A stretch of DNA of 64,000 bases from Mycobacterium sp. 4858 (GCF_900240975.1 NZ_LT968775.1:1364001-1428000); one strand, 5' to 3'; positions 8,165 to 16,566 are shown, counted from the first letter of the stretch. A program made the numbers and translations. Notes: generated by a model not told the origin, from the sequence alone.

Positions 8165-9278
8165 CCTGCTACCCGACGCGTACGCGCTGCGGACGGGCCG
8201 TCGGGAACGCGCGCTGGCCCAAATGGATGCACACGGACTCGACATCCTGGTGCTCGGGCGGCAGGCCAACATTCGTTACGTCACCGGCGCCCCGCAGCTG
8301 TGGATCGCCGGGACGCGGCCGTTCGGTCCGATGTGCGTGCTGGTGCGCGCCACCGCGGACATCTACCTCAACAGCACCGACGACGCGGGCGTCCCGGAAG
8401 AGATCGGGCACGATCACCTTTACGGATTGGCGTGGAACCCGATGACCCTGATCGACGTGCTGAAGAAGATCGACGGCACCGACACGGCACGGCGCGTCGG
8501 AACCGACGCGATCACACCGACTTTCGCCGCGTTGCTGCCCGAAGCCTTTCCCAACGCCGACATCGTCGACGGCGAACCGGCCATGCGGGCGGCGCGGCGG
8601 GTCAAGACGGCCGACGAGATCGTGGCGATGACCACCGCGCTGCGCATCTCCGAACGCGGATTGGCCGCGGCCCTCGGCGAATTCGGGCCCGGAGTGCCGG
8701 AGCGGACGCTGGCCGCGGCGATGATGGAGGCCATGGCCGCGGGCGGCGTCAGCACACCGGCCACCCAGGACGCCGCCTGGGTCACGTCAAAGGAGCACCC
8801 GTGGCGGCGCGCCGATTCGGGGGAGGTGCGGCCGGGTGACCTGGTCGCGTTCGCGGCCGGGGCGCTGGCCAATGGCTACGTCGCGGAGGTGGGTCGAACC
8901 TGGCCCGCGGGCGATACCGTCGACAGCTCTATCCGCAAGTTATTTGGCCGTTCGGATGTGTTGTACGACAACATGCTTGCGGCCTGTCAACCCGGCGCGC
9001 CCACCTCCGACTTGGTGACGGCCTATCAGGCGGCCGGCGAACCGATTCCACCGATGCCGATCGCACACGGCCTGGGGCTGGGGTTCGATCCACCCGTGGT
9101 GTCGCAAACACTGATGGCCGCCGGCGAACGGGACCAGCTGGAGGCGGGCATGGTGCTGGCGATCACCGCGTACGTCTGGCAGGAGAGCGTCGGGGCGGTA
9201 TTCCGGCGGGATACGGTCCATATCACCGAGGGCGGCGCAGAGGTGATGACGACCAGCCCGGTGTGGGACGGCACCTGA
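8154..9278 (+). CDS. M24/creatinase-fold paralogue lacking the metal ligands
   Basis: A 374-residue homologue of the preceding gene with the same two-domain layout, but four of the five M24 metal ligands are replaced. The two Asp positions read Ala and Glu (VAFAAGALANGYVAEVGRTW), the LEP Glu is Thr (AITAYVW), and the last Glu is Asp (RRDTVHIT); only the His in IAHGLGLG remains. It should not bind the usual dinuclear metal centre. It may work like creatinase, which uses this fold without metal, or form a regulatory heterodimer with its upstream partner. It overlaps that gene by 11 bases and ends the operon. Confidence 0.82.
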   Translation: MATDLLPDAYALRTGRRERALAQMDAHGLDILVLGRQANIRYVTGAPQLWIAGTRPFGPMCVLVRATADIYLNSTDDAGVPEEIGHDHLYGLAWNPMTLIDVLKKIDGTDTARRVGTDAITPTFAALLPEAFPNADIVDGEPAMRAARRVKTADEIVAMTTALRISERGLAAALGEFGPGVPERTLAAAMMEAMAAGGVSTPATQDAAWVTSKEHPWRRADSGEVRPGDLVAFAAGALANGYVAEVGRTWPAGDTVDSSIRKLFGRSDVLYDNMLAACQPGAPTSDLVTAYQAAGEPIPPMPIAHGLGLGFDPPVVSQTLMAAGERDQLEAGMVLAITAYVWQESVGAVFRRDTVHITEGGAEVMTTSPVWDGT

Positions 9279-9383
9279 TCACTCCCCAGCCCTCCGCCGG
9301 ACCGCTGAAATCACTTGTGTCACTTTGGCTTCAGTGGCCTCTGCGAGGCCATTTTTGTCGGTAGGGGTGGCTAGTTTGGCGAT

Positions 9384-10369
9384 ATGAGTCCAAGCAGTCA
9401 TCCAGATGTCGACGCGGTGTTCGACGACCTTGATGCAGCCTTGGCTCGCGCCCGCGCGTTGCCCGTGGACGCGATGACCGTCTCGCAGCAGCTGGCAATG
9501 CTGGAACGCAGTGAAGGGGCACGCCGACAACTACCGGCCATCGAGCACCCGCTGATCAATAGCCTGGCACGCCGGGCCACTCCCGAAGAACTCGGCGGAA
9601 AGCTGTCCCATGCGATCGCCGAATCGGTGTTGATCAGCCGCGCCGAAGCGTCGAGGCGCATCAAGGAGGCGACCGACCTCGGGCCGCGTTCCGGCCTGAC
9701 CGGCGAGCCTCTGGAGCCGCTGTTGCCGGCGACGGCTGCCGCCCAACGCGAAGGAAAGCTGGGCGCCGGGCAAGTGGCCGTGATCCGCAGGTTTTTCCAT
9801 CATCTGCCGGGATGGGTGGACTTCGCCACCCGCCAGGCCATCGAGGCAGACCTGGCCACGCACGGCACGCAGTATCGCCCCGAACAGCTGGCCGAGCTGG
9901 CCGACCATATCGCCGACTGCCTGAACCCCGACGGCACCTACACCGACGAAGACCGCGCCCGGCGGCGCGGTCTCGCGCTGGGCAAGCAGGGCCCCGACGG
10001 TATGTCCGAGCTGCGCGGCATGCTGTCCCCCGAGCTGCGCGCCACCCTGGAAGCGGTGCTGGCCAAACTCGCGGCACCCGGCATGTGTAGCCCGCTGGAT
10101 GACACGCCCTGCGTCGACGGGACACCGACGCAAGAGGCGATCGACCGCGACGCCCGTAGTGCCGCCCAACGCAACCATGACGCGCTGCTGGCGGCGTCAC
10201 GTGCGTTGCTGGCCTCGGGAAAGCTGGGTCAGCACAACGGGTTGCCGGCCTCCATCGTCGTCACCACGACGCTGCAAGAGCTCGAGTCGGCCGCCGGGCG
10301 CGGCCTGACCGGCGGCGGCACCACCCTGCCGATGAGCGATGTCATCCGGCTGGCCCGCCACGCGCACCA
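9384..10369 (+). pseudogene. 5' fragment of DUF222/HNH (13E12 repeat family) gene, split by IS110 element
   Basis: This fragment encodes about 328 residues of a 13E12-type protein: the DUF222 domain with [22 protein letters not shown] near residue 210 and ending in [11 protein letters not shown], a conserved stretch that normally continues into a Tyr-Leu and the HNH domain. After the last native codon (10365-10367) the frame runs into IS110 DNA and stops at 10532. The 3' part resumes in the same frame at 11775, so removing the insert restores a protein of about 459 residues, the normal family length. Function of intact members is unproven; REP13E12 copies serve as phage attachment sites in M. 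tuberculosis. Confidence 0.88.
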
Positions 10370-10388
10370 ACTTGTTGAATTGGGAGCA

Positions 10389-10557
10389 AGAGAGCGTGGC
10401 CTGCAGCCATGCTTCTCTAGGCGGTGGCCGGCTCCGCTCGACGCGCACCTGTCACCGGTAGGGGTTGACTTAGTAGTGACCTGCGTCCGGTCATCGCCGC
10501 AAACGAGGAGTGGCTTGAGAGAGGCCTGCTAAGCCGAAAGTTGATGTGCCCTCCTCG
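10389..10557 (+). ncRNA. Predicted IS110 bridge RNA with target and donor guides
   Basis: Three hairpins can be drawn by eye. A 5' stem-loop pairs 10389-10400 with 10406-10418, about 12 bp with one bulge. The target-binding loop is closed by a 12-bp stem, 10420-10431 with 10487-10498. Its 5' side carries ACGCGCACC (10441-10449), identical to the left flank of the insertion site. Its 3' side carries AGTAGTG (10472-10478), the complement of the right flank CACTACT. The donor-binding loop is closed by 10504-10510 with 10551-10557. It carries AGAGAGGC (10518-10525), identical to the element's right end, and AAGTTG (10538-10543), complement of CAACTT at the left end. Exact transcript ends are unknown. 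Confidence 0.8.
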
Positions 10558-10581
10558 CTTTCAACATATCGAAGTGAGGAG
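10551..10581 (+). promoter_or_regulatory. Hairpin sequestering the transposase ribosome site, alternative to the donor-loop stem
   Basis: Bases 10551-10561 (CTCCTCGCTTT) can pair without a gap with 10571-10581 (GAAGTGAGGAG): eleven pairs, two of them G-U, with a 9-base loop. The 3' arm contains GAGGAG, the Shine-Dalgarno sequence 6 bases before the transposase ATG. The same CTCCTC is also the 3' arm of the donor-binding loop, where it pairs with GAGGAG at 10505-10510. The two folds exclude each other. Confidence 0.55.
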
Positions 10582-10587
10582 TGAGAC

Positions 10588-11688
10588 ATGTCAGCGGTAT
10601 TAACCATCGACCGACGGGTGGTGATCGCCATCGACCCCCACAAAGCGTCGTGGACCGCCGTCGCAGTCGGCGAGTCTCTGCAGCCCTTGGCCACCTTGCG
10701 GGTATCGGTCAGCCGGGACGGCTACCGGTCACTGCGCCGCTTCGCGCGCGCCTGGCACGCCAGCATGTGGGCCATCGAGGGGGCGCACGGAATGGGCGCT
10801 CCGTTGACCGCCCAGCTGGTCCACGATGGAGTGGACGTCATGGACGTTCCCGCCAAACTCGCTGCCCGCGTACGGCTTCTGTCCACCGGGCACGGTCGTA
10901 AGAACGACGACGCCGACGCCGTGTCGGTCGGGATCGCCGCTCTCAACGCCGCCCACCTCACGACGGTCACCGTCGATGACGCCGCGACCGCGCTACGAGC
11001 AATAGTCGAACACCGCGAGGATCTGGTGAAGACCCGCACTCAAACCATCAACCGGCTGCACGTCCTGCTCACCAAGCTGAGCCCCGGCGGAGCATCGGGC
11101 ACTTTGACCGCCGAACGTGCCGCTACGCTGCTAGGCGCGATCCGTCCCCGAGATGCCGCCGCTAAGGCATTGCGCGCCTTGGCCGTCGACATGGTGGCCG
11201 AAGTCCGTCACCTCGACCGCCGCATTGCCAAGGCCGCTGGCGACATCCAGTCCGCGGTCACCACCTCGGGCACCACCCTCACCGAGCTGCACGGCATCGG
11301 AACAGTCTCGGCCGCCAAGATCATCAGCCGCGTCGGACACGTCCACCGATTCCGCTCAGCAGCCGCCTTCGCCACCTACACCGGCACCGCCCCCATCGAG
11401 GTGTCCTCCGGCGACGTCGTCCGCCACCGGCTCTCCCGCGCAGGTGACCGCCAGCTCAACGCCTGTCTGCACGTCATGGCGCTCACCCAGATCCGCTCCG
11501 ACACCCCCGGCCGGACCTACTACCAGCGCAAACGATCCGAAGGGAAGAGCAAACGCGAGGCCATGCGCTGCCTCAAACGACGCCTCTCCGACGCCGTCTA
11601 CCGACAACTAACCCGCGATGCCCACCCAGACGAGGCGGACCCGGGAGGACACTCGGGGGCGACTCTGTTGTCTCGCGCGATCGGCTAA
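10588..11688 (+). CDS. IS110-family transposase (DEDD recombinase)
   Basis: The 366-residue protein has a RuvC-like DEDD domain and a C-terminal Tnp_20 domain. The acidic residues are visible: Asp16 in [11 protein letters not shown], Glu64 in WAIEGAHG, and Asp107/Asp110 in RKNDDADA. A helix-hairpin-helix-like segment [15 protein letters not shown] (232-246) precedes [27 protein letters not shown] (265-291), which holds the expected nucleophilic Ser (273 or 274). Known IS110 enzymes act with a bridge RNA that specifies both donor and target. GTGAGGAG lies just before the ATG. No frameshift or stop is seen, so the enzyme looks active. Confidence 0.93.
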   Translation: MSAVLTIDRRVVIAIDPHKASWTAVAVGESLQPLATLRVSVSRDGYRSLRRFARAWHASMWAIEGAHGMGAPLTAQLVHDGVDVMDVPAKLAARVRLLSTGHGRKNDDADAVSVGIAALNAAHLTTVTVDDAATALRAIVEHREDLVKTRTQTINRLHVLLTKLSPGGASGTLTAERAATLLGAIRPRDAAAKALRALAVDMVAEVRHLDRRIAKAAGDIQSAVTTSGTTLTELHGIGTVSAAKIISRVGHVHRFRSAAAFATYTGTAPIEVSSGDVVRHRLSRAGDRQLNACLHVMALTQIRSDTPGRTYYQRKRSEGKSKREAMRCLKRRLSDAVYRQLTRDAHPDEADPGGHSGATLLSRAIG

Positions 11689-11774
11689 TACCCCGTACAC
11701 CGACACTTCAGACAAGTCACTTCCCGGGCCCGCAATCACACGCTACAACCAACACCCTTGACACAGAGAGGCGT

Positions 11775-12170
11775 CACTACTTGGCCGTCTTCGACGAGGG
11801 CAAAGCGTTGGCGCTGTACCACACCAAGCGGCTCGCCTCGCGCGGCCAGCGGATCATGTTGTATGCCAAGGACCGTGGTTGCTCGGCACCCGGCTGCACC
11901 GTGCCTGGCTATCTCTCCGAGGTCCATCACGTCACCGACTGGGTCAAGTGCCGCCGCACCGACATTGACGGCCTCACCTTCGCCTGCGGCGCTCACCACC
12001 GCATGCTCAAACCCGGCGGTTGGACAACCCGCAAGAACGCCAGGGGCGACACCGAATGGGTACCGCCGCCCCGCCTGGACAGGGACCGGCCACGCACCAA
12101 CACTTTTCACCATCCGGAGAAGCTGCTGCGCGACGATGACGATGACGACGACGACGACGACGCGGCTTAG
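11775..12170 (+). pseudogene. 3' fragment of the DUF222/HNH gene (HNH nuclease domain)
   Basis: This is the remainder of the interrupted 13E12-family gene, in the same frame as the 5' fragment. It continues the conserved Tyr-Leu after the ARHAH motif, then [17 protein letters not shown] and EVHHVTDW, the zinc-binding and catalytic HNH signature, then [14 protein letters not shown]. The C-terminus is a run of ten or more Asp residues encoded by GAC/GAT repeats (about 12133-12163). A TTG at 11781 could start a separate product, but I see no ribosome site, so this is treated as a remnant. It is convergent with the kinase-like gene, one base apart. Confidence 0.85.
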
Positions 12171-12171
12171 C

Positions 12172-13449
12172 TCAGCGGGGCCACTCCGTCAAAGCGGCGT
12201 CCAGCAGCTCGCCAACACCATGCCGGTCCCACAGGAACAGCAGATTCGACAGCATCTGCAGCGGCGCTCGCACGCTCTCGTCGTCGCGAATGAGCGGGTG
12301 CGTGCGGCTGTCTGGGATGGCCTCGAACCGCTTGCGGATCATCGCGGGCACGCCCAGGAGCCAGGTGACCCCCATTGCCGCCGCGTAAAGCAAGGTGTCC
12401 CGGCGCAACCGAACCGGATCGAGTTTCGGCCCGCCGTAACGATGGAACTCGGTCGCAAACAGCTGCAGCAATTCATCGAGATGGGCGTCCCACAAATCGG
12501 TCTCGGCGCCCGACATGGCGCCCCAGATCGCCATGCCCAGGTTCATCTGGCCGACGCACCCCCAGTCCATCAGGCCGCAGCACAGAGCGCCGCCGGTGTC
12601 GCGCCAGAACCACGCGTTGTCGATGTTGGCGTTCCAATGGCACAGCGCGACATAGTCGGAGTCTTCGGCCAGGAGGCCGGTGATCGCGTGCTCGTGGTGC
12701 GCGAGCCGCGGCACTTCTGCACGCAGGCGGGCCATCAACGCCGGCGAACCGCCTGGCAGCAATCCGTCATGAGCCTGGGTGAACGCGGCCAGTTGGTCCA
12801 CTCGGCGAACCAGCTTGTCCGTCGACAGCGGCGCACGCTCCCCCACCGTCGCGGCCGCCACGTCCAACGGGAACGCCGCGGTCAACTCCGGCAACCTCCC
12901 GGACCGGTGGGTGCCGGCAAGCCGGGCCAGCGCGGTGAGCAGCGCGCGGTAATGCTCCACGGGCTGCTGCATCTCGTAGTCGAGGCACTTGTGATACTGC
13001 GGTTCGATTCCGTTCTGGCCGAAACGGATCCGTTCGGTGATCAGGATCCCGGTGCCGGTCTCGCCGTGGTAGTCGGCGAATTGCGGCTTCGGTACCGCGA
13101 TGGGAAACCCCTGCGCGCGGGACAGCGCCGCGAACCGCACCTCCGGCTCCATCTGCGCCTTTCCGCGGTCCCGCGCCGGGTCGTCAAAGTCGCGCGAGAA
13201 CTTGACGAACAAGTCCGTGGGCAGACCGGGTGCGGGTCCGGCGTATTCGACTGTGAGAGCGACCTTGCGCCCGGTGCTGCCGCCGGCGACCTCACGGAAC
13301 CCGGTCACCCGAGTAACGCTGTTGTCCCGCAATGCTCCGGATGCGAGTAAGGCCTCGGTGAGAAAGCGCGCACCGCCGCTGTGCAGCGCCGCCGCGTCGG
13401 CGGGGAACGCCAGCCCATAACGGTCGCCGACGGCCCAATGCGAACTCAA
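12172..13449 (-). CDS. Aminoglycoside-phosphotransferase/EcKinase-like protein with altered catalytic loop
   Basis: A 425-residue protein of the APH/choline-kinase-like fold. The N-lobe has the glycine-rich GGSTGRKVALTVEY and the Lys in TDLFVKFSR. The catalytic loop, normally HGDxxxxN, reads CHWNANIDNAWFW, so the usual Asp is Asn; the metal-binding motif is LMDWGCVGQMN, which keeps Asp. Family members phosphorylate small hydroxyl substrates; actinobacterial versions are common in lipid and steroid clusters. Whether this one is a kinase is uncertain because of the loop change. It is followed by SDR, CoA-transferase and crotonase genes on the same strand and may be the last gene of that operon. 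Confidence 0.8.
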   Translation of the reverse strand: MSSHWAVGDRYGLAFPADAAALHSGGARFLTEALLASGALRDNSVTRVTGFREVAGGSTGRKVALTVEYAGPAPGLPTDLFVKFSRDFDDPARDRGKAQMEPEVRFAALSRAQGFPIAVPKPQFADYHGETGTGILITERIRFGQNGIEPQYHKCLDYEMQQPVEHYRALLTALARLAGTHRSGRLPELTAAFPLDVAAATVGERAPLSTDKLVRRVDQLAAFTQAHDGLLPGGSPALMARLRAEVPRLAHHEHAITGLLAEDSDYVALCHWNANIDNAWFWRDTGGALCCGLMDWGCVGQMNLGMAIWGAMSGAETDLWDAHLDELLQLFATEFHRYGGPKLDPVRLRRDTLLYAAAMGVTWLLGVPAMIRKRFEAIPDSRTHPLIRDDESVRAPLQMLSNLLFLWDRHGVGELLDAALTEWPR

Positions 13450-13453
13450 TTGA

Positions 13454-14218
13454 TTACCAGGTTTGTTCGGCCGCGCGCACCAGCATGTGGTTGACGGCCA
13501 CCCGACGGTCGCGGGTCACCATGAACAGCACCGCGTCGGCGATGTCTTCCGGGCGCAGCTTGACCATGCCGGCGGTCTGGCGCTCGACCGCTTCCCGCGA
13601 CGACTCGGCGAGGTGGCTGAAGATCTCGGTGTCGACGGTTCCGGGGCCCACCACGCCGACGCGGACCCGCTTCCCGAGCACCTCCTGGCGAACGCCCTCG
13701 CTGAACGCGTTGACCCCGAATTTGGTCAGCGAGTAGACGGCCGTGTTGGGCCGGGCCACCCACCCGGCGGTGGAACTGATGGTGACCAGATCGGCGACGC
13801 CACGCGGCGAGTCGGCGGCGGCGTCGATCAGGTGCGGCAGCGCCGCACGGGTGACATACAGCACGCCCTGCACGTTGACCGTCACCATCGCGTCCCAATC
13901 CCGCAGCGAGGCCTCAACCGCTGGTCCGGATTGCATGAGTCCCGCGTTGTTCACCACGGTGTCGAGCCGGCCGAACTCCGCGACGGCGCGCCGCACAGCC
14001 TCCGACACCTGCTCGGCGTCGGTGACGTCGGCCGGCACGGCCAGCGCCGTGCCACCGGCGGACTCGATCTCGGCTTTCAGATCGGCGAGCCGCTCGGCGC
14101 GGCGCGCGAGCAGGGCCACCGCCGCGCCTTCGGCGGCCAGTGCTTTGGCCGTCGCGGCCCCGATACCGCTGCTGGCGCCGGTGACCAGCGCCGCGGTGTG
14201 TGCAAGCGTCCCCGTCAT
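13454..14218 (-). CDS. Short-chain dehydrogenase/reductase
   Basis: A 254-residue classical SDR with cofactor motif TGASSGIG (residues 14-21), NNAG at about 90-93, catalytic Ser in ISSTAG, and YSLTK (Tyr/Lys pair) near residue 160. An Arg pair after the second strand (LARRAERL) suggests NADP preference. It starts with ATGA overlapping the stop of the CoA-transferase gene upstream and ends 4 bases before the kinase-like gene, so it sits inside a minus-strand operon. Confidence 0.9.
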   Translation of the reverse strand: MTGTLAHTAALVTGASSGIGAATAKALAAEGAAVALLARRAERLADLKAEIESAGGTALAVPADVTDAEQVSEAVRRAVAEFGRLDTVVNNAGLMQSGPAVEASLRDWDAMVTVNVQGVLYVTRAALPHLIDAAADSPRGVADLVTISSTAGWVARPNTAVYSLTKFGVNAFSEGVRQEVLGKRVRVGVVGPGTVDTEIFSHLAESSREAVERQTAGMVKLRPEDIADAVLFMVTRDRRVAVNHMLVRAAEQTW

Positions 14219-16548
14219 GCGCCCAGTATCCCGTGGACGACGTACTCGGAGTCCTCGCCCAGATCCGGGGCGCCACGGGCGATGCGCGCCTGACCGCGCG
14301 CCATCCGCCAGGACGGGCCGACGATGGGCCGCTGGCCCTCACGGTGGTCGCTGACGAATCGGAACAGTTCGCGGTCCCAGAGTCGTTGGTCGCCGATCAC
14401 GTCGAGGGCCGTGGCGCTCTTGACCGCCGGGACCCCGGCCGCGCGCAGGCGATGCGCGAGGTGCTCGGCATCGTGGCGTGCCGTGAGTTGCGCCAGGTCG
14501 GCGGCGAGCGTTGCGGCGTGGCGCCGCCGCTCGGCCATGGTGGCGCAGCGCGGCTCCCGGGCCAACGGTCCCGCACCGAGCACGTCGCACATGGCCCGCC
14601 ACTGCGCGTCGCACTCGACGGCCACCGCGACCCAGGCGCCGTCCGCGCACGGATAGCAGCCATGCGGGCACAGGTCGGGGTGGTCGTTACCGTTGGGCTC
14701 GAGGCGACGCCCGGTCAACGCTTCCTGGAGCAGGCTGTCGCCAATCATCGTCGACAGGGTTTCCACCGCCGACAGGTCGACGAACTGACCGGCTCCGGTG
14801 AGTTCGCGATGCAGCAACGCCACCACGGCGGCGTAGGCGGCGGCCGCGCCGACGGTCGAATCGCCGTAGCGCATGCTCGTCCCCAAGGGTGGCCCACCCC
14901 GGTAGCCGACCAGTGACGCGAGCCCGGCCAGCGCGGCGAAGCTTGGCGCGTAACCGGTTTGATGGCCCAGCGGTCCGTCGTTGCCCCACATCTTGATCGA
15001 CACCGAGATGATGTCCGCCTTGATCTTCCTCAGGTGTTCATAGCCCAGGCCCTGCCGTTCCATCGCGCCTGGGCGCAGGTTGTTGATCACGATGTCGCTG
15101 TGGGCGATGAGGTCACGCAACCGCGCCATGCCCTCAGTGGACTTGATATCGAGATCCACACTGAGGATTTCGGGGTTGATGCTCAGGAAGTAGGGCGCGT
15201 GGTCGATGTCGGTGCCGCCGTAGGCCCGCATCTCCTCCGGGCTGCCCGCCGTCTCGATCTTGATGACCTCGGCGCCCAGCATCGCCAGCAGCTTGCCCGC
15301 GTAGGGGCCGGCCCACACCTTGGTGAGCTCGACGACCCGGACCCCTTCCAGCGGCCCACCGCGCGATTCCCTGGGCGGCTTGAGTTGCGCGGAAACGACC
15401 TGCGGCCGCGGGCGGGGCGAGCCGATGCCTTCCAGAACCCGCCCGGTGTGCTGGCCGAGCATGGGTGCGGCGGAGGTGATCCGGGCCGGGGAAGCGCTGA
15501 ACGCGTACGGCACCGTGGGATACGCGGCGTCGCCGAGCAGCGGGTGCCGGACGTGCTGGAAGAAGCCGCGGTGGCGGTATTGCGGCGACTCGTGCAGGTC
15601 GGCGGCGCCGTTCACCGGAACCAGCGGCACGCCCAGGCGCTGAGCGTCCTCGGACGTCGCCTCCTTGGCACGGTCGCGGACCCACGCCGCGAAGCCCCGC
15701 CGGAATGCGGCAACCCTTTCCGCGGTGACGGAGAACTCCAGCCAGTCGTCGTCGAACGCATCCAGCCAGTCCGGTTGACCCATCAGCTCTTTGAGGCCCC
15801 GCCAGTGGGCGCGGCTGGTCATGTAGAGGTACACGAACCCGTCGGCGCACGCGAAAAACGCTGCCGGACCGGCCTGGTCGTAATCGCCGCGGTGGCCTTC
15901 GGCCATGACCTCGCCCGTGATGAACCGGCCGAGGATGCAGTCGGCGCGGGAAACCAGCACGCCGTGCGCGGAGATGTCGATGGAGTCGCCGTGACCGCTG
16001 TGCAGGCGCCCGAACAGTGCTGCCGTCACGCAGAGCGCGGCCTCCAGCCCCGCTTCGTAGTCGGCCAGGAACCGGCCGGGCCCCTGCAGCGGCGGCCTGG
16101 CGGGGTCGGCATGGCTGGGTGTGTGGTAGCCCCAGCCGCTGGCGTGGAAAACGTTGATGCTCTTCGCATTGGCGAACTCGCGGGGGGCGTCGCGCCCGAA
16201 CGGTGTGATCGAGCAGAACACCACGGCCGGATGGCGCTGCGACCAGTCGGTGGCCCCGTCGCTGATGACCGCGTCGGCGCTGTCGATGAGCCGGTGGACG
16301 GTCTCGACGTCGCCGTCGGAACCCAGATCCAGCACGACCGACTGTTTGTTGGTGTTGAGGTACGCGAACAGCCCGCTCCCGTCACACCCGTCGGCCACGA
16401 TGGGTGCCATCGCCCGCGTCGGGCTGCCGCACCCCGGCGCCTCGACCTTGGTGACCTCGGCGCCGAAGTCCGCCAACAGCTTTCCGCAGTACTCTCCCGC
16501 GACGGAGCCGGCCAGCTCAACGACCCGGAACCCCGTCAGCGCCGACAT
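14215..16548 (-). CDS. Double-domain CaiB/BaiF (class III) CoA-transferase
   Basis: At 777 residues this is about twice the usual length of 380-400. Two CaiB/BaiF modules are fused in tandem: the first begins LTGFRVVELAGSVAGEYCGKLLADFGAEVTKVE, the second at about residue 395 begins LEGVRVVELTKVWAGPYAGKLLAMLGAEVIKIE. The family moves CoA between carboxylic acids through an aspartyl-CoA intermediate, and normally forms interlocked dimers, so the fusion could be a covalent dimer. A candidate catalytic Asp lies in a GDS stretch of the second module (MRYGDSTVG), while the first module has HGDSIDIS. Its neighbours are a crotonase and SDRs. Confidence 0.88.
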   Translation of the reverse strand: MSALTGFRVVELAGSVAGEYCGKLLADFGAEVTKVEAPGCGSPTRAMAPIVADGCDGSGLFAYLNTNKQSVVLDLGSDGDVETVHRLIDSADAVISDGATDWSQRHPAVVFCSITPFGRDAPREFANAKSINVFHASGWGYHTPSHADPARPPLQGPGRFLADYEAGLEAALCVTAALFGRLHSGHGDSIDISAHGVLVSRADCILGRFITGEVMAEGHRGDYDQAGPAAFFACADGFVYLYMTSRAHWRGLKELMGQPDWLDAFDDDWLEFSVTAERVAAFRRGFAAWVRDRAKEATSEDAQRLGVPLVPVNGAADLHESPQYRHRGFFQHVRHPLLGDAAYPTVPYAFSASPARITSAAPMLGQHTGRVLEGIGSPRPRPQVVSAQLKPPRESRGGPLEGVRVVELTKVWAGPYAGKLLAMLGAEVIKIETAGSPEEMRAYGGTDIDHAPYFLSINPEILSVDLDIKSTEGMARLRDLIAHSDIVINNLRPGAMERQGLGYEHLRKIKADIISVSIKMWGNDGPLGHQTGYAPSFAALAGLASLVGYRGGPPLGTSMRYGDSTVGAAAAYAAVVALLHRELTGAGQFVDLSAVETLSTMIGDSLLQEALTGRRLEPNGNDHPDLCPHGCYPCADGAWVAVAVECDAQWRAMCDVLGAGPLAREPRCATMAERRRHAATLAADLAQLTARHDAEHLAHRLRAAGVPAVKSATALDVIGDQRLWDRELFRFVSDHREGQRPIVGPSWRMARGQARIARGAPDLGEDSEYVVHGILGA

Positions 16549-16566
16549 GCCAGCCCGTCCAATGGG

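Larger units (their letters stand above)
10370..11774 (+). mobile_element. IS110-family insertion sequence (IS110 group, bridge-RNA type)
   Basis: The boundaries come from reading across the interrupted 13E12 gene. The left flank keeps GCGCACCA and the right flank resumes CACTACTTGG; the shared CA (10368-10369 and 11775-11776) is the two-base core. The insert is about 1405 bp, with no terminal inverted repeats. It has a 218-base non-coding left end, one DEDD transposase gene and an 86-base right end. The long left end is the layout of the IS110 group, where the bridge RNA lies 5' of the transposase. Clean reconstruction of the host frame suggests a fairly recent insertion. Confidence 0.88.

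Noticed and set aside
10390..10532. C-terminal tail of the split DUF222 frame as real protein
   Set aside because: These codons belong to the IS110 left end and coincide with the predicted bridge RNA; homology to the family stops at the ARHAH motif.
12133..12163. GAC/GAT run as a microsatellite or regulatory repeat
   Set aside because: It encodes the acidic C-terminal tail that many 13E12-family proteins have, so it is part of the gene remnant rather than an independent element.
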